Source of the DNA: an uncultured Oscillospiraceae bacterium
GTDB taxonomy: Bacteria; Bacillota; Clostridia; Oscillospirales; Oscillospiraceae
Reading direction: 5' to 3'
Length of the DNA stretch: 64,000 nucleotides
Assembly (NCBI GenBank): GCA_910587345.1
Contig: CAJUKH010000030.1
Coordinates: forward strand, 62,001-126,000
Positions within the stretch are counted from its first letter, which is position 1. The number at the start of each line of letters is the position of its first letter. The notes below the pieces were generated by a model. The model was not told where the DNA came from. It saw nothing but the letters and a program-made list of their open reading frames with translations, and searched no databases. Shown here piece by piece: positions 26,059 to 34,512 of this stretch. The translations under genes were made by a program, and so were the position numbers.

Positions 26059-26087
26059 TTGACGTTCTTTCTGTTTCGTGAGATAAT
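26059..26087 (+). promoter_or_regulatory. Promoter of the CDF transporter gene
   Basis: Plus strand TTGACG, 17 bases, GATAAT, about 40 bases before the TTG start. It is divergent to the C26 hydrolase promoter. Confidence 0.7.
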
Positions 26088-26124
26088 ATAATGATATGAA
26101 GTTCAAGAGAGGAGAGAGAGAGAT

Positions 26125-27300
26125 TTGACCAAGTTTCTGCTGCGGCGATTTGTGAAGGACTACGAGAGTGTGACCGACCCGGAGGTGCGGGAGCGGTACG
26201 GCACCCTCTCGGGCTGCGTGGGTATCCTTCTCAACCTGCTGATCTCCCTGAGCAAGTTTATCGCCGGGGTCCTGACGGGAGCGGTATCGGTAACGGCCGA
26301 CGCCTTTAACAACCTGTCCGACGCCGCCTCCTCTCTGGTGACATTGGTAGGCTTCCGGCTGGCAGGGCGGGAGGCCGATGAGGACCACCCCTTCGGCCAC
26401 GGCCGGTTTGAGTATCTGGCAGGGCTTGGGGTGGCGGTGGCCATTCTTCTGGTGGGGGTGGAGCTGGCCAAGGGAGCGGTGGGAAAGATCCTTCACCCCG
26501 AGGACGTGGCCTTTGACTTCCTGTCGGCAGGCATTCTGGTGCTGTCCATCGCCGTAAAGATGTGGATGTACTTTTTCAACCGAAACCTTGGAAAGCGTAT
26601 CTCCTCCGCCGCCATGGCGGCCACCGCCGCCGATTCCCTTTCCGACTGTGTGGCTACCGGCGCAGTGCTGCTGGGGCTTATCGTGGGGCAGGCCACGGGC
26701 TATTCCATCGACGGCTGGGTGGGTATTTTGGTGGCTTTCTTTGTCCTTCGGGCCGGGTGGGAGGCAGCCAAAGACACCATTGACCCTCTGCTGGGGCAGG
26801 CCCCCGACCCGGAGCTTGTAAAGGGCATTCGGGAGACGGTGCTGGCCCATCCGGAAATCAGCGGGATCCATGACCTGGTGGTCCACGACTATGGCCCGGG
26901 CCACAGGATGGTATCCCTCCATGCAGAAGTGGACATCAACGGAGACATGGCGGTGACCCACGACGTCATCGACAATGTGGAAAAGGAGCTGGCCGGCCGC
27001 TACCGGGTCATTGCCACCATACATATGGACCCGCTGGCCATCCATGATGCCCATGTGAACGAGGTGAAGGAGCAGGTCGCCGGTCTGGCCCGACAGCTTC
27101 ATGAGGGCACGACCATCCATGATTTCCGCATGACCGAAGGCCCCACCCACACCAATCTGATCTTTGACCTGGTGCTGCCCAGAAGCTGCCCCCTCTCCGA
27201 AGAGGAGGCCCGACGGGAGATGGCCCGGCTGGCCCGGGAGGCGAACCCCCGCTATCTGACGGTGGTTCAGGTGGACCGGTTCTATGCAGGGCAGGTATAA
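26125..27300 (+). CDS. Cation diffusion facilitator (CDF) transporter
   Basis: A 391-residue CDF-family metal/proton antiporter, exporting divalent cations such as Zn, Mn, Co or Fe. Six membrane helices are recognisable; the metal site residues are in VTADAFNNLSDAASS (helix II) and AATAADSLSDCVATG (helix V), with the DDHPFGHGRFEYLAG-type loop after helix II. The cytosolic C-terminal domain is longer than in the simplest members and seems to include extra ferredoxin-like material after residue 290. The start is TTG with a GAGAGGAGAG purine-rich site; no better ATG lies near. Confidence 0.9.
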   Translation: MTKFLLRRFVKDYESVTDPEVRERYGTLSGCVGILLNLLISLSKFIAGVLTGAVSVTADAFNNLSDAASSLVTLVGFRLAGREADEDHPFGHGRFEYLAGLGVAVAILLVGVELAKGAVGKILHPEDVAFDFLSAGILVLSIAVKMWMYFFNRNLGKRISSAAMAATAADSLSDCVATGAVLLGLIVGQATGYSIDGWVGILVAFFVLRAGWEAAKDTIDPLLGQAPDPELVKGIRETVLAHPEISGIHDLVVHDYGPGHRMVSLHAEVDINGDMAVTHDVIDNVEKELAGRYRVIATIHMDPLAIHDAHVNEVKEQVAGLARQLHEGTTIHDFRMTEGPTHTNLIFDLVLPRSCPLSEEEARREMARLAREANPRYLTVVQVDRFYAGQV

Positions 27301-27369
27301 AGAAAATTTACAGTTCATTCACGCAACAAAAATCCTTTTTTAGTAAAATGAAAAAACCGGGAGGTCAGA

Positions 27370-28023
27370 ATGAACGCAAAAAGCTATATTCTGTTCGACT
27401 TGGACGGCACTTTGACAGACCCCATGGTGGGGATCACCAAATCGGTCCAGTATGCGTTAAAAAGCTACGGAATCCATGAGCCGGACCTGAAAAGGCTCAC
27501 GCCCTTTATCGGCCCTCCCCTGAAAGACAGCTTTATGAAGTACTACGGTTTTCCGGAGGAGCAGGCCAAAGAGGCAATTGGCCGTTACCGGGAATACTTT
27601 GCCGTCACGGGGATCTTTGAAAACCGGGTGTACGAGGGCATCCCCGAACTACTGAAAAACCTGAAAGCCGCCGGAAAGCATCTGCTGGTTGCCACCTCCA
27701 AGCCGGAGCTGTTTGCCATACAGATTTTAGAGCATTTCCATCTGAAGGAATATTTTGACTTTATCGGCGGCGCCAGCATGGACGAGGTGCGGGTGCGAAA
27801 GGGCGACGTCATCACCTATGTGCTGGATACCATGACCCTCACCGACGTAAGCGCCGCCGTGATGGTGGGCGACCGGGAGCACGACATTCTGGGCGCCGGA
27901 GAGAACAGGATGGACTCCATCGGCGTCCTCTTCGGCTACGGCAGCAGAGAGGAACTGGAGAAGGCCGGGGCGAACGAGATCGCCGCTTCTGTCCCGGAGC
28001 TGGAAAAACTGCTTTTGGTATAG
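27370..28023 (+). CDS. HAD-superfamily phosphatase (phosphoglycolate phosphatase-like)
   Basis: A 217-residue HAD subfamily IA hydrolase: motif I FDLDGTLTD at residues 9-17, motif II threonine in LVATSKPE, motif III lysine region RVRKGDVI and motif IV MVGDREHD. A helical cap sits between motifs I and II. Relatives include phosphoglycolate phosphatase and pyrophosphatase PpaX; the substrate cannot be determined. It stands 69 bases ahead of the response regulator, in the same direction. Confidence 0.85.
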   Translation: MNAKSYILFDLDGTLTDPMVGITKSVQYALKSYGIHEPDLKRLTPFIGPPLKDSFMKYYGFPEEQAKEAIGRYREYFAVTGIFENRVYEGIPELLKNLKAAGKHLLVATSKPELFAIQILEHFHLKEYFDFIGGASMDEVRVRKGDVITYVLDTMTLTDVSAAVMVGDREHDILGAGENRMDSIGVLFGYGSREELEKAGANEIAASVPELEKLLLV

Positions 28024-28092
28024 GATATCTCCGAAATACGTCCATTTCGGGAGACCCGCCAAGAGCTTTGAACCTGAAAAGGGGGAATACCC

Positions 28093-28785
28093 ATGGCACA
28101 GAAGATATTGATCGTGGAGGACGAGGAAAACATCGCCCAGCTGCTCCATCTCTATCTGGAGAAGGAGGGCTATGAGACCCAGATGGCCCCGGACGGAGGC
28201 AAGGCGGTGGAGCTTTTTCGCTCCTTCGACCCCGATCTGGTACTGCTGGACATCATGCTGCCCGTTATGGACGGCTGGTCGGTGCTGAAGAAGATCCGGG
28301 AGGAGAGCAAGACCCCGGTGATCATGCTCACCGCCAAGGGGGAGACCGCCGACCGGGTCACCGGGCTGGAGCAGGGGGCGGATGACTATATCGTCAAGCC
28401 CTTTGAGACCAAGGAGGTATTGGCCCGCATCCGGGCGGTACTCCGCCGCACTTTGGGAGAAAGCGAGGGTACAGGGGAGAAAAAGCTGGCCTTTGACAAG
28501 CTGACCATCAACCTGGACGCCTATGAGCTTTTGGTGGACGGAAAGCGGGTGGACACCCCCCCAAAAGAGCTGGAGCTTCTCTACCACCTGGCCTCCTCCC
28601 CCAACCGTGTGTTTACCCGCAACCAGCTGCTGGACGAGGTGTGGGGCTTTGACTACTTCGGCGACAGCCGGACGGTGGATGTGCATATCAAGCGTCTCAG
28701 AGAGAAGCTGGAGGGAGTCAGCACGGCCTGGAGCCTGAAAACCGTGTGGGGCGTGGGCTATAAATTCGAGGTCGGCCCGGCGTGA
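28093..28785 (+). CDS. OmpR/PhoB-family response regulator
   Basis: A 230-residue two-domain regulator. The receiver has the acidic pocket (VEDEEN), phospho-acceptor D53 in LLDIMLPVMDG, the switch threonine in MLTAKG and lysine in VKPFE. The C-terminal winged helix shows RVFTRNQLLDEVWG and the recognition segment SRTVDVHIKRLREKL. It is coupled to the kinase gene by a GTGA overlap. A small imperfect hairpin (TCTCCGAAAT...) precedes its ribosome site. Confidence 0.94.
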   Translation: MAQKILIVEDEENIAQLLHLYLEKEGYETQMAPDGGKAVELFRSFDPDLVLLDIMLPVMDGWSVLKKIREESKTPVIMLTAKGETADRVTGLEQGADDYIVKPFETKEVLARIRAVLRRTLGESEGTGEKKLAFDKLTINLDAYELLVDGKRVDTPPKELELLYHLASSPNRVFTRNQLLDEVWGFDYFGDSRTVDVHIKRLREKLEGVSTAWSLKTVWGVGYKFEVGPA

Positions 28786-30230
28786 ACACCCTCTATAAGC
28801 GGCAGTTTGCCCTGATGGCCGGGGTGCTGCTGGTGGCCTTTGCCCTGCTGGGAAGCGCTTTCGCGGCATTGAGCTATCAGTATATTATTCAGGATAAGCG
28901 GGAGACGCTGGAGCGCAACGCCAGCTATGTGGCTGCCTTTACCAGCTCCTATCTGTCCAGCGCCGGGGGCGCCGGCATCCAGGAGCCGGCCTATCAGCTT
29001 TATATCTCCTCTCTGGCCAACATTTCCGGTTCCACCGTCATTCTGGCCGAGAACGACGGAGAGATCGTCTATGCCTCCTCAGGCAGAAGTCACGGCCCTA
29101 ACAGCCTGTTAAGCGGCACGGTACCCGGCGAGGTGATGGACCTTATCAGCCAGGACGGAAAGTTTGCCGGGCTGAGCAGTCTGGGCGGGCTTTTGTCCGA
29201 TAAGTGCTATGTGTCGGCGGTGCCCATCCTGCAAAGTTCTTATATCACCGGCCTTACCTACCGCCGGGGGGTGGTGCTGGTGGCCAGCGACACCACCGTG
29301 CTGGCCGGGATGTGGCAGGACCTTGCCATCATCTTCCTTTTGTCGGCGGCGGTGGTACTGCTGCTGGCGGCGGCGGCCAGCTCGGTGACCTCCCTGTGGC
29401 AGACCAAGCCCCTGAAGGACATGGCGGATACGGTACGCCGCTTCGGCCGGGGGGAGCTGGAGGCCCGGGTGGAGGGCTATGAGGAGCGAAAGGACGAAGT
29501 AGGGGAGCTGGCGGGGGCCTTTAACACCATGGCCGACTCTCTGGCCAAGAGCGAAGCCCAGCGGACCGAGTTTATCGCCAACGTCTCCCACGAATTGAAG
29601 ACCCCCATGACCACCATCGCCGGCTTTGCCGACGGCATTCTGGACGGCACCATCCCCAAGGAAAAAGCCCCCGAGGCTCTGGCCACCATCTCCTCCGAGA
29701 CCCGGCGGCTTTCCCGGCTGGTCCGGCGGATGCTGGACCTGTCCCGGCTCCAGTCCAGCGAGAATGTACTGGCCCAGGAGCGGTTTGACATCTCCGAAGT
29801 GCTGCTGCGGGTGCTGGTGAGTCTGGAGGGGAAGATCACCAGCCGGGGGCTGGACGTGGAGACCCACCTCCCCGACGGGCCTGTGATGGTGTGGGGCAAT
29901 CCGGACGCCATCACCCAGGTATGCTATAACCTGCTGGACAACGCCATCAAATTTGCCGCAGCGGACAGTGTCCTCTCCCTGACCATCCAGATCAAGGGGG
30001 AGAAGGTCCATGTGTCCATCGCCAACCTGGGCGAGACCATCCCCCCCGAGGAGCTGGGTCAGATCTTTGACCGCTTCCATAAAACGGACCGCTCCCGCAG
30101 CGTGGACCGGGAGGGCGTGGGTCTGGGGCTTTATATCGTCAAAACCATCATCAACAACCATCGGGAGGCCATTAACGTCACCAGTGAGGATGGCCTGACC
30201 ACCTTTACTTTTACCCTGACCGTGGCCTGA
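28782..30230 (+). CDS. Membrane sensor histidine kinase
   Basis: A 482-residue kinase that starts with GTG inside the stop of the regulator gene. It has a first membrane helix (about residues 9-33), an extracytoplasmic sensor of about 135 residues, a second helix (about 178-202), a HAMP domain, the HisKA domain with H270 in SHELKTPM, and a HATPase domain (CYNLLDNAIKFA; GVGLGLYIVKTII). The partner is the preceding OmpR-type regulator. An HtrA protease gene follows 40 bases later, which suggests the pair senses envelope or protein-folding stress, by analogy with CssRS of Bacillus. Confidence 0.94.
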   Translation: MNTLYKRQFALMAGVLLVAFALLGSAFAALSYQYIIQDKRETLERNASYVAAFTSSYLSSAGGAGIQEPAYQLYISSLANISGSTVILAENDGEIVYASSGRSHGPNSLLSGTVPGEVMDLISQDGKFAGLSSLGGLLSDKCYVSAVPILQSSYITGLTYRRGVVLVASDTTVLAGMWQDLAIIFLLSAAVVLLLAAAASSVTSLWQTKPLKDMADTVRRFGRGELEARVEGYEERKDEVGELAGAFNTMADSLAKSEAQRTEFIANVSHELKTPMTTIAGFADGILDGTIPKEKAPEALATISSETRRLSRLVRRMLDLSRLQSSENVLAQERFDISEVLLRVLVSLEGKITSRGLDVETHLPDGPVMVWGNPDAITQVCYNLLDNAIKFAAADSVLSLTIQIKGEKVHVSIANLGETIPPEELGQIFDRFHKTDRSRSVDREGVGLGLYIVKTIINNHREAINVTSEDGLTTFTFTLTVA

Positions 30231-30270
30231 GCCGGGGCAGGAAGAGAGAGATTCTGAGGGAGGAAGCGTT

Positions 30271-31671
30271 ATGCGCCGCAACTATTATGACCAGTCGGAG
30301 TGGGGCGAACCGGCCCGGCAGGACCCTGCCGCTCCCCCACCCCGCCCCCCTGTCCCCACCTCCCGCTCCGCCGTGGAGGCGCCCGGCCCGTCCCAGCAGC
30401 TTTCCCCCTATCTGGAAGAGGAACGCGAACGACCCTGCCGCACCCCCAACGCCTGGCGCAGACCGCCCCGGCGGGCAGCGCGGCGGAGCGCTCCGGACCG
30501 GAGCCGGGGCGTACAGGGCTTTCTTCTCTGTCTGTCCATCATTTTGATCCTTACCTGTGTGGGACTCTATCTGCGGATAGAAAACCCCTCCTCCGTACCC
30601 TCACCGGGGAATTTCGGCCCCTTTGGCGGAGAGTGGCGCCTGCCCGGCGGCTGGAGCCTGCCGGGGCAGCAGGAGGATAACTGGCTGGAGGAGCTGAAGG
30701 ACACCACCGCCCCCCGCTCCGCCGTGGGCGACGGCACCGTCCTCACTCTGGAGGCCCCGGGCAGCGAGACCCTCACCCCCCAAGAGGTCTACCGGCAGGT
30801 AAGCCCCGCTATCGTGGGTGTCCGGACCTGGCTGGACCGGGGGATGGCTTTGGGCAGCGGCATCGTTATGTCGGAGGAGGGGTACATCATCACCAACGCC
30901 CATGTGATCGCAGGGGGCCGCACCTTGGAGGTAGTGCTCCCCGATAACAGCCAGCGGGAAGCTCTCCTGGTGGGCTATGATGGGGAGACCGACCTTGCCG
31001 TGCTGAAGATCGCCGCCGGGGGACTCACCGCCGCCCGGTTCGGGGATTCCGCCGGACTTCAGGTGGGTGAGCCTGCCTACGCCATCGGCAACCCCCTGGG
31101 CGAAGAGCTGCGGGGCACCATGACAGACGGCATTGTCTCAGCCATCGACCGTCCGGTCCGGATGGATGACGGCACCGATATGAGCCTGATCCAGACCACC
31201 GCCGCCCTGAACTCAGGCAATTCCGGGGGCGCCTTGATCAACGCCGCCGGGCAGGTGGTGGGGATCACCAATATGAAGATGATGGACGAGGAGGAGACCA
31301 TTGAAGGTCTTGGCTTTGCCATCCCCACCGCCACCGCCAAGGAGGTGGTGGACCATATCATCGCCCTGGGCTTCTACCCCGGTCGGCCCATGCTGGGCAT
31401 CACGGTATCCAACCGCTCCCGGGAACTTGGCCTGCCTGCCGGGGCTTATGTGGAGGCTGTGGACGCAAACAGCAATGCCTACGCCCAGGGCATCCGTCCC
31501 GGGGATGTACTCACTCGGGCAGGAGAGGTGGAACTAAACAACATCTGGGATCTGGAGAACGCCAAGGCAGGTCTTGGAGTGGGGGATGTTCTCACGCTGG
31601 AGGTCTGGACCGACGGGGAGACCTGGACGGTGGAGGTCACTCTGGCGGGGAGCAGTTCCCTGACGGACTGA
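30271..31671 (+). CDS. HtrA/DegP-like membrane-anchored serine protease
   Basis: A 466-residue quality-control protease. About 85 Pro/Arg-rich cytosolic residues, one membrane helix (about 85-105), a linker, then a trypsin-like domain with catalytic H211 (ITNAHVIAGG), D241 (ETDLAVLKI) and S318 (NSGNSGGAL), followed by one PDZ domain (from GRPMLGITVSN to the end). It degrades or refolds damaged exported proteins. Its place behind a two-component pair suggests it is their main target. A terminator follows at 31687. Confidence 0.93.
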   Translation: MRRNYYDQSEWGEPARQDPAAPPPRPPVPTSRSAVEAPGPSQQLSPYLEEERERPCRTPNAWRRPPRRAARRSAPDRSRGVQGFLLCLSIILILTCVGLYLRIENPSSVPSPGNFGPFGGEWRLPGGWSLPGQQEDNWLEELKDTTAPRSAVGDGTVLTLEAPGSETLTPQEVYRQVSPAIVGVRTWLDRGMALGSGIVMSEEGYIITNAHVIAGGRTLEVVLPDNSQREALLVGYDGETDLAVLKIAAGGLTAARFGDSAGLQVGEPAYAIGNPLGEELRGTMTDGIVSAIDRPVRMDDGTDMSLIQTTAALNSGNSGGALINAAGQVVGITNMKMMDEEETIEGLGFAIPTATAKEVVDHIIALGFYPGRPMLGITVSNRSRELGLPAGAYVEAVDANSNAYAQGIRPGDVLTRAGEVELNNIWDLENAKAGLGVGDVLTLEVWTDGETWTVEVTLAGSSSLTD

Positions 31672-31686
31672 AACAATACAAAACCC

Positions 31687-31735
31687 AAGCCCTGCCGGAG
31701 AGAATTCCTTTTCCGGCAGGGCTTCTTTTCTTTTG
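31687..31735 (+). terminator. Terminator of the HtrA operon
   Basis: AAGCCCTGCCGG / CCGGCAGGGCTT stem and a TTCTTTTCTTTT tract. Confidence 0.85.
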
Positions 31736-31756
31736 ATGTAAAGAGGAAAATCCTTC

Positions 31757-31785
31757 TTGCACCGATGGAATTCTTTTGCTATAAT
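31757..31785 (+). promoter_or_regulatory. Promoter of the WG-repeat gene
   Basis: Plus strand TTGCAC, 17 bases, TATAAT, about 35 bases before the ATG. Confidence 0.75.
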
Positions 31786-31822
31786 AAGGGAAATCCCCAA
31801 TAAAAGGAGAGGAAATGAGAAC

Positions 31823-33847
31823 ATGAAGAAAAAAATTTTGTCCCTCACCCTGGCCCTGACTCTGGGCCTCAGTCTGCTGACTGTCCCCGCCTCAGCGGCG
31901 GAGGTCACAGTAGTCAAACCCCTGGAAGGGTATGAGAAGTGCTTCAACTATCAGATTTATTCCGATGGGATGCTGGCCGTGGAAAAAACCGATGGCGGCA
32001 ATACCTATCTGGACAGAAACGGCAACGAGATCTCCGGCGGGCCCTTTGATCAGGTCCAGGATTTTTCCGAGGGTCTGGCTGCGGCCCAGCCGGACATTGC
32101 CAACTGGAAAGAATATAAGGGCTACGGCTACATCGACAAGAACGGCGAGATGGTCATCGAGCCGCAGTTCAATTTCGCCGGACAGTTCCACGAGGGTGTG
32201 GCCCGGGTGCAGGACGCGGAGACCAAGAAGTACGGCATCATCGACAAGACCGGCAATGTGGTGATCCCTCTGGAGTACGGCAGGAACAACAACGGCGCCT
32301 ATGTTCACGAGCCCTCTGATGGCCTGATCCTGGCCTATGACGAACCCAATGGCTACTGGGGCTACTTTGACACCAAGGGGAATATCGCCATCCCCTTCCA
32401 GTATGCCTACGCCGATGACTTTAAAAACGGCTACGCCAAGGTCCAGCTGGGCCAGAAGGAGACCTACATCGACAAGACCGGCCGTGACATCCTGGGCGAC
32501 CACTATGAGTATGCGGAGCAGCTCACGGTGGAGGGGGAGCCTGTGGCCCTCTTCTCGGCCCGGGACACCGCCGCCGCCGACCGGAACAGCTACTACGTGT
32601 TCGACGGCAACGGCCAGGTGGTGGCCGGCCCCTATGAGAGCTTTGGCCGGGGCGGCTTCGACAAGGGCTTTGTCAGCGGCCTGATGGCGGTCTGCAAGGC
32701 GGACGGCGGCGATTACAAGCACGGCTACATCAACACCGCCGGCCAGGAGGTCATCCCCTGCGGGACCTACAAACCCATCAACTCCTCCGCCATCAACGGC
32801 TTTGTGGACGGCTACGCCCTGGTGAATACTCAGGATAACACCCGGGTCATCATCAACACCGCCGGCCAGATCACCGCCACTCTGCCCCAGGACCTGAAAT
32901 ATAACGCGGAGAAGTGGTCCGGAGGTTTCCTGGCCGTCTCCAGCGACGCCTCCGGCAAGACCCGCTGGGGCTTCATCAACGCCTCCGGCCAGCAGGTGGT
33001 GGAGTGTAAGTACCAGTATGTGGCCGCCTTCTCCGGCGGCGTGGCCGTGGTACAGGATTTTGCCGGCAAGTACGGCCTTGTGAACGCTGCCGGTCAGGAG
33101 ATCGTCCCCTGCAAGTACAACAGCATCGACAAGTTTATCAACGGTGTGGCGGTGGTGTCCATAGACAATCGTTACGGCCTTATCAACACCGCCGGCCAGG
33201 AGATCCTGCCCTGCGTCTATGATGACGATAGTTCCGTTAACAGCGGCAGCACCGGCGCCTTGAAGAACACCCTGCAGAATGGCGGGGAGGAGGTCTGCGC
33301 AATCCTGCGCAATCGGGACACCGGCCGCTATGACTTCATCCGCATCACCACTGACTATGTTGCCCCCACCCAGCCGGCGATCCCCACCCAGCCTGTAACT
33401 CCCGTTCAGCCCGCCGCCAACACCGCCTACGCCTCCACCCAGAAGGTGCTGGTGGACGGCACTTCCGTGGAGTTCCAGTGCTACGCTTTGAAGGACACCA
33501 GCGGCAACGCCACCAACTACATCAAGCTCCGGGATATGGCCTCCATCCTGAACGGGACTTCCGTCCAGTTCCAGGTGGGCTGGAACGGTGCTGTGAACAT
33601 CGAGACCGGCAAGGCCTACACCCCCAACGGCAGCGAGATGAATACCCCCTTCTCCGGCGACCGGGGCTATGAAAACGCCTCCGCCGCCACCAATGTGAAC
33701 GGCGCTCCCGCCGCTTTGGAGGCCATCGTGCTGACGGACGACCAGGGCGGGGCTTACACCTACTACAAGCTCCGTGACCTGGGCACCGCTCTGGGCTTCA
33801 AGGTGGACTGGTCTGCCGAAAAGGGCATCTTTATCGAGACCAAGTAA
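31823..33847 (+). CDS. Exported WG-repeat protein with C-terminal stalk-like domain
   Basis: A 674-residue secreted protein. A typical signal peptide (KKKILSLTLALTLGLSLL, cleaved after ASAA) leads to a long array of WG/KWGFI-type repeats of about 45 residues, each with a core like YGYIDKNGEMVIEPQF, KYGIIDKTGNVVIP, WGYFDTKGNIAIPFQY or YGLINTAGQEILP. A Pro-rich linker (PTQPAIPTQPVTPVQP) follows at about residue 515. The last 140 residues resemble the copper-amine-oxidase N-terminal/stalk-like domain common in Oscillospiraceae surface proteins, present twice (YIKLRDMASIL and YYKLRDLGTAL). Ligand and role are unknown; a surface binding or sensing protein is likely. Confidence 0.85.
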   Translation: MKKKILSLTLALTLGLSLLTVPASAAEVTVVKPLEGYEKCFNYQIYSDGMLAVEKTDGGNTYLDRNGNEISGGPFDQVQDFSEGLAAAQPDIANWKEYKGYGYIDKNGEMVIEPQFNFAGQFHEGVARVQDAETKKYGIIDKTGNVVIPLEYGRNNNGAYVHEPSDGLILAYDEPNGYWGYFDTKGNIAIPFQYAYADDFKNGYAKVQLGQKETYIDKTGRDILGDHYEYAEQLTVEGEPVALFSARDTAAADRNSYYVFDGNGQVVAGPYESFGRGGFDKGFVSGLMAVCKADGGDYKHGYINTAGQEVIPCGTYKPINSSAINGFVDGYALVNTQDNTRVIINTAGQITATLPQDLKYNAEKWSGGFLAVSSDASGKTRWGFINASGQQVVECKYQYVAAFSGGVAVVQDFAGKYGLVNAAGQEIVPCKYNSIDKFINGVAVVSIDNRYGLINTAGQEILPCVYDDDSSVNSGSTGALKNTLQNGGEEVCAILRNRDTGRYDFIRITTDYVAPTQPAIPTQPVTPVQPAANTAYASTQKVLVDGTSVEFQCYALKDTSGNATNYIKLRDMASILNGTSVQFQVGWNGAVNIETGKAYTPNGSEMNTPFSGDRGYENASAATNVNGAPAALEAIVLTDDQGGAYTYYKLRDLGTALGFKVDWSAEKGIFIETK

Positions 33848-33863
33848 AAAGCGAAACCAACAC

Positions 33864-33899
33864 AAAAAGGGCGGATGGCTTATGCCATCCGCCCTTTTT
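33864..33899. terminator. Bidirectional terminator
   Basis: AAAAAGGGCGGATGGC, loop TTAT, GCCATCCGCCCTTTTT, between the convergent WG-repeat and Lrp genes. Confidence 0.88.
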
Positions 33900-33907
33900 G
33901 CCGCTTC

Positions 33908-34366
33908 TCACAGCCGCAGTCCCTTAATGTCCTTCACCCGGGAGAGAATGATATTGCACTCGCATTTCTCCACCCCGGGAAGGGTGTCAATGTGGTTTTG
34001 GATCAGGGCCTCCATCTCCTCTCCGGAGGCCGCCACGGCGTGGACATGGAGCTTGTTTTTCCCCGTCACCCGGTAGATCTGGGTGATGACCGGATTGGCC
34101 TCCAAAAGCCCGGTCACCTGGGCCAGCGCCTCGGGGGTGGTCTCAATGTCAAAGTAACAGGACACCGCCCCGCTGATCTTCTGGGGGTTGATAATGGTGG
34201 TGTACTCTTCAATAATGCCCCGGGTCTCCAGCGCCTGTATCCGGGCCTTGACCGCCACCCGGGAGATGCCGATCTGCTGGCCAATGTCGGAATAAGAACT
34301 GCGGGCATTTTCAATCAATAGCTGAACGATTTTCCGGTCTAGCTCATCCAGTCCGCTCAAAAACAC
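33908..34366 (-). CDS. Lrp/AsnC-family transcriptional regulator
   Basis: A 152-residue regulator: N-terminal winged HTH (LDRKIVQLLIENARSSYSDIGQQIGISRVAVKARI) and a C-terminal RAM ligand-binding/oligomerisation domain. Lrp-type proteins respond to amino acids and often control transporters. I use the GTG at 34366, which has AAAGGAGAGG five bases upstream; the open frame to 34405 runs through the promoter. It is divergent from a MATE pump with about 30 bases between their -35 boxes or less, so it probably controls the pump and itself. Confidence 0.9.
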   Translation of the reverse strand: MFLSGLDELDRKIVQLLIENARSSYSDIGQQIGISRVAVKARIQALETRGIIEEYTTIINPQKISGAVSCYFDIETTPEALAQVTGLLEANPVITQIYRVTGKNKLHVHAVAASGEEMEALIQNHIDTLPGVEKCECNIILSRVKDIKGLRL

Positions 34367-34395
34367 GAAAGCCTCTCCTTTCTTTTCGTAAGAAC

Positions 34396-34424
34396 AGTAT
34401 AGCAAAAATCAAACAAAATGTAAA
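34396..34424 (-). promoter_or_regulatory. Promoter of the Lrp-type regulator
   Basis: Minus strand TTTACA, 17 bases, TATACT. Confidence 0.75.
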
Positions 34425-34431
34425 TATCGGA

Positions 34432-34460
34432 TTGACAAAAGAAATTCATCGTGATATGAT
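34432..34460 (+). promoter_or_regulatory. Promoter of the MATE gene
   Basis: Plus strand TTGACA, 17 bases, TATGAT. Its -35 lies seven bases from the -35 of the divergent Lrp promoter, so one bound regulator could affect both. An inverted repeat ACTTTC-N5-GAAAGT (34482-34498) overlaps the early transcript. Confidence 0.75.
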
Positions 34461-34512
34461 ACTTTCAAATCGCAAGTTTTAACTTTCGTTAAGAAAGTGA
34501 GGAGGAATTTCC

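Noticed and set aside
31823..33400. Periodic DNA repeats that could be taken for a CRISPR or satellite array
   Set aside because: The periodicity comes from protein WG repeats; the DNA copies diverge and there are no equal spacers.
31892..33865. 657-codon minus-strand open frame opposite the WG-repeat gene
   Set aside because: It is the antisense image of a repeated, codon-biased gene; composition is Gly/Val/Asp/His-rich without domain features.
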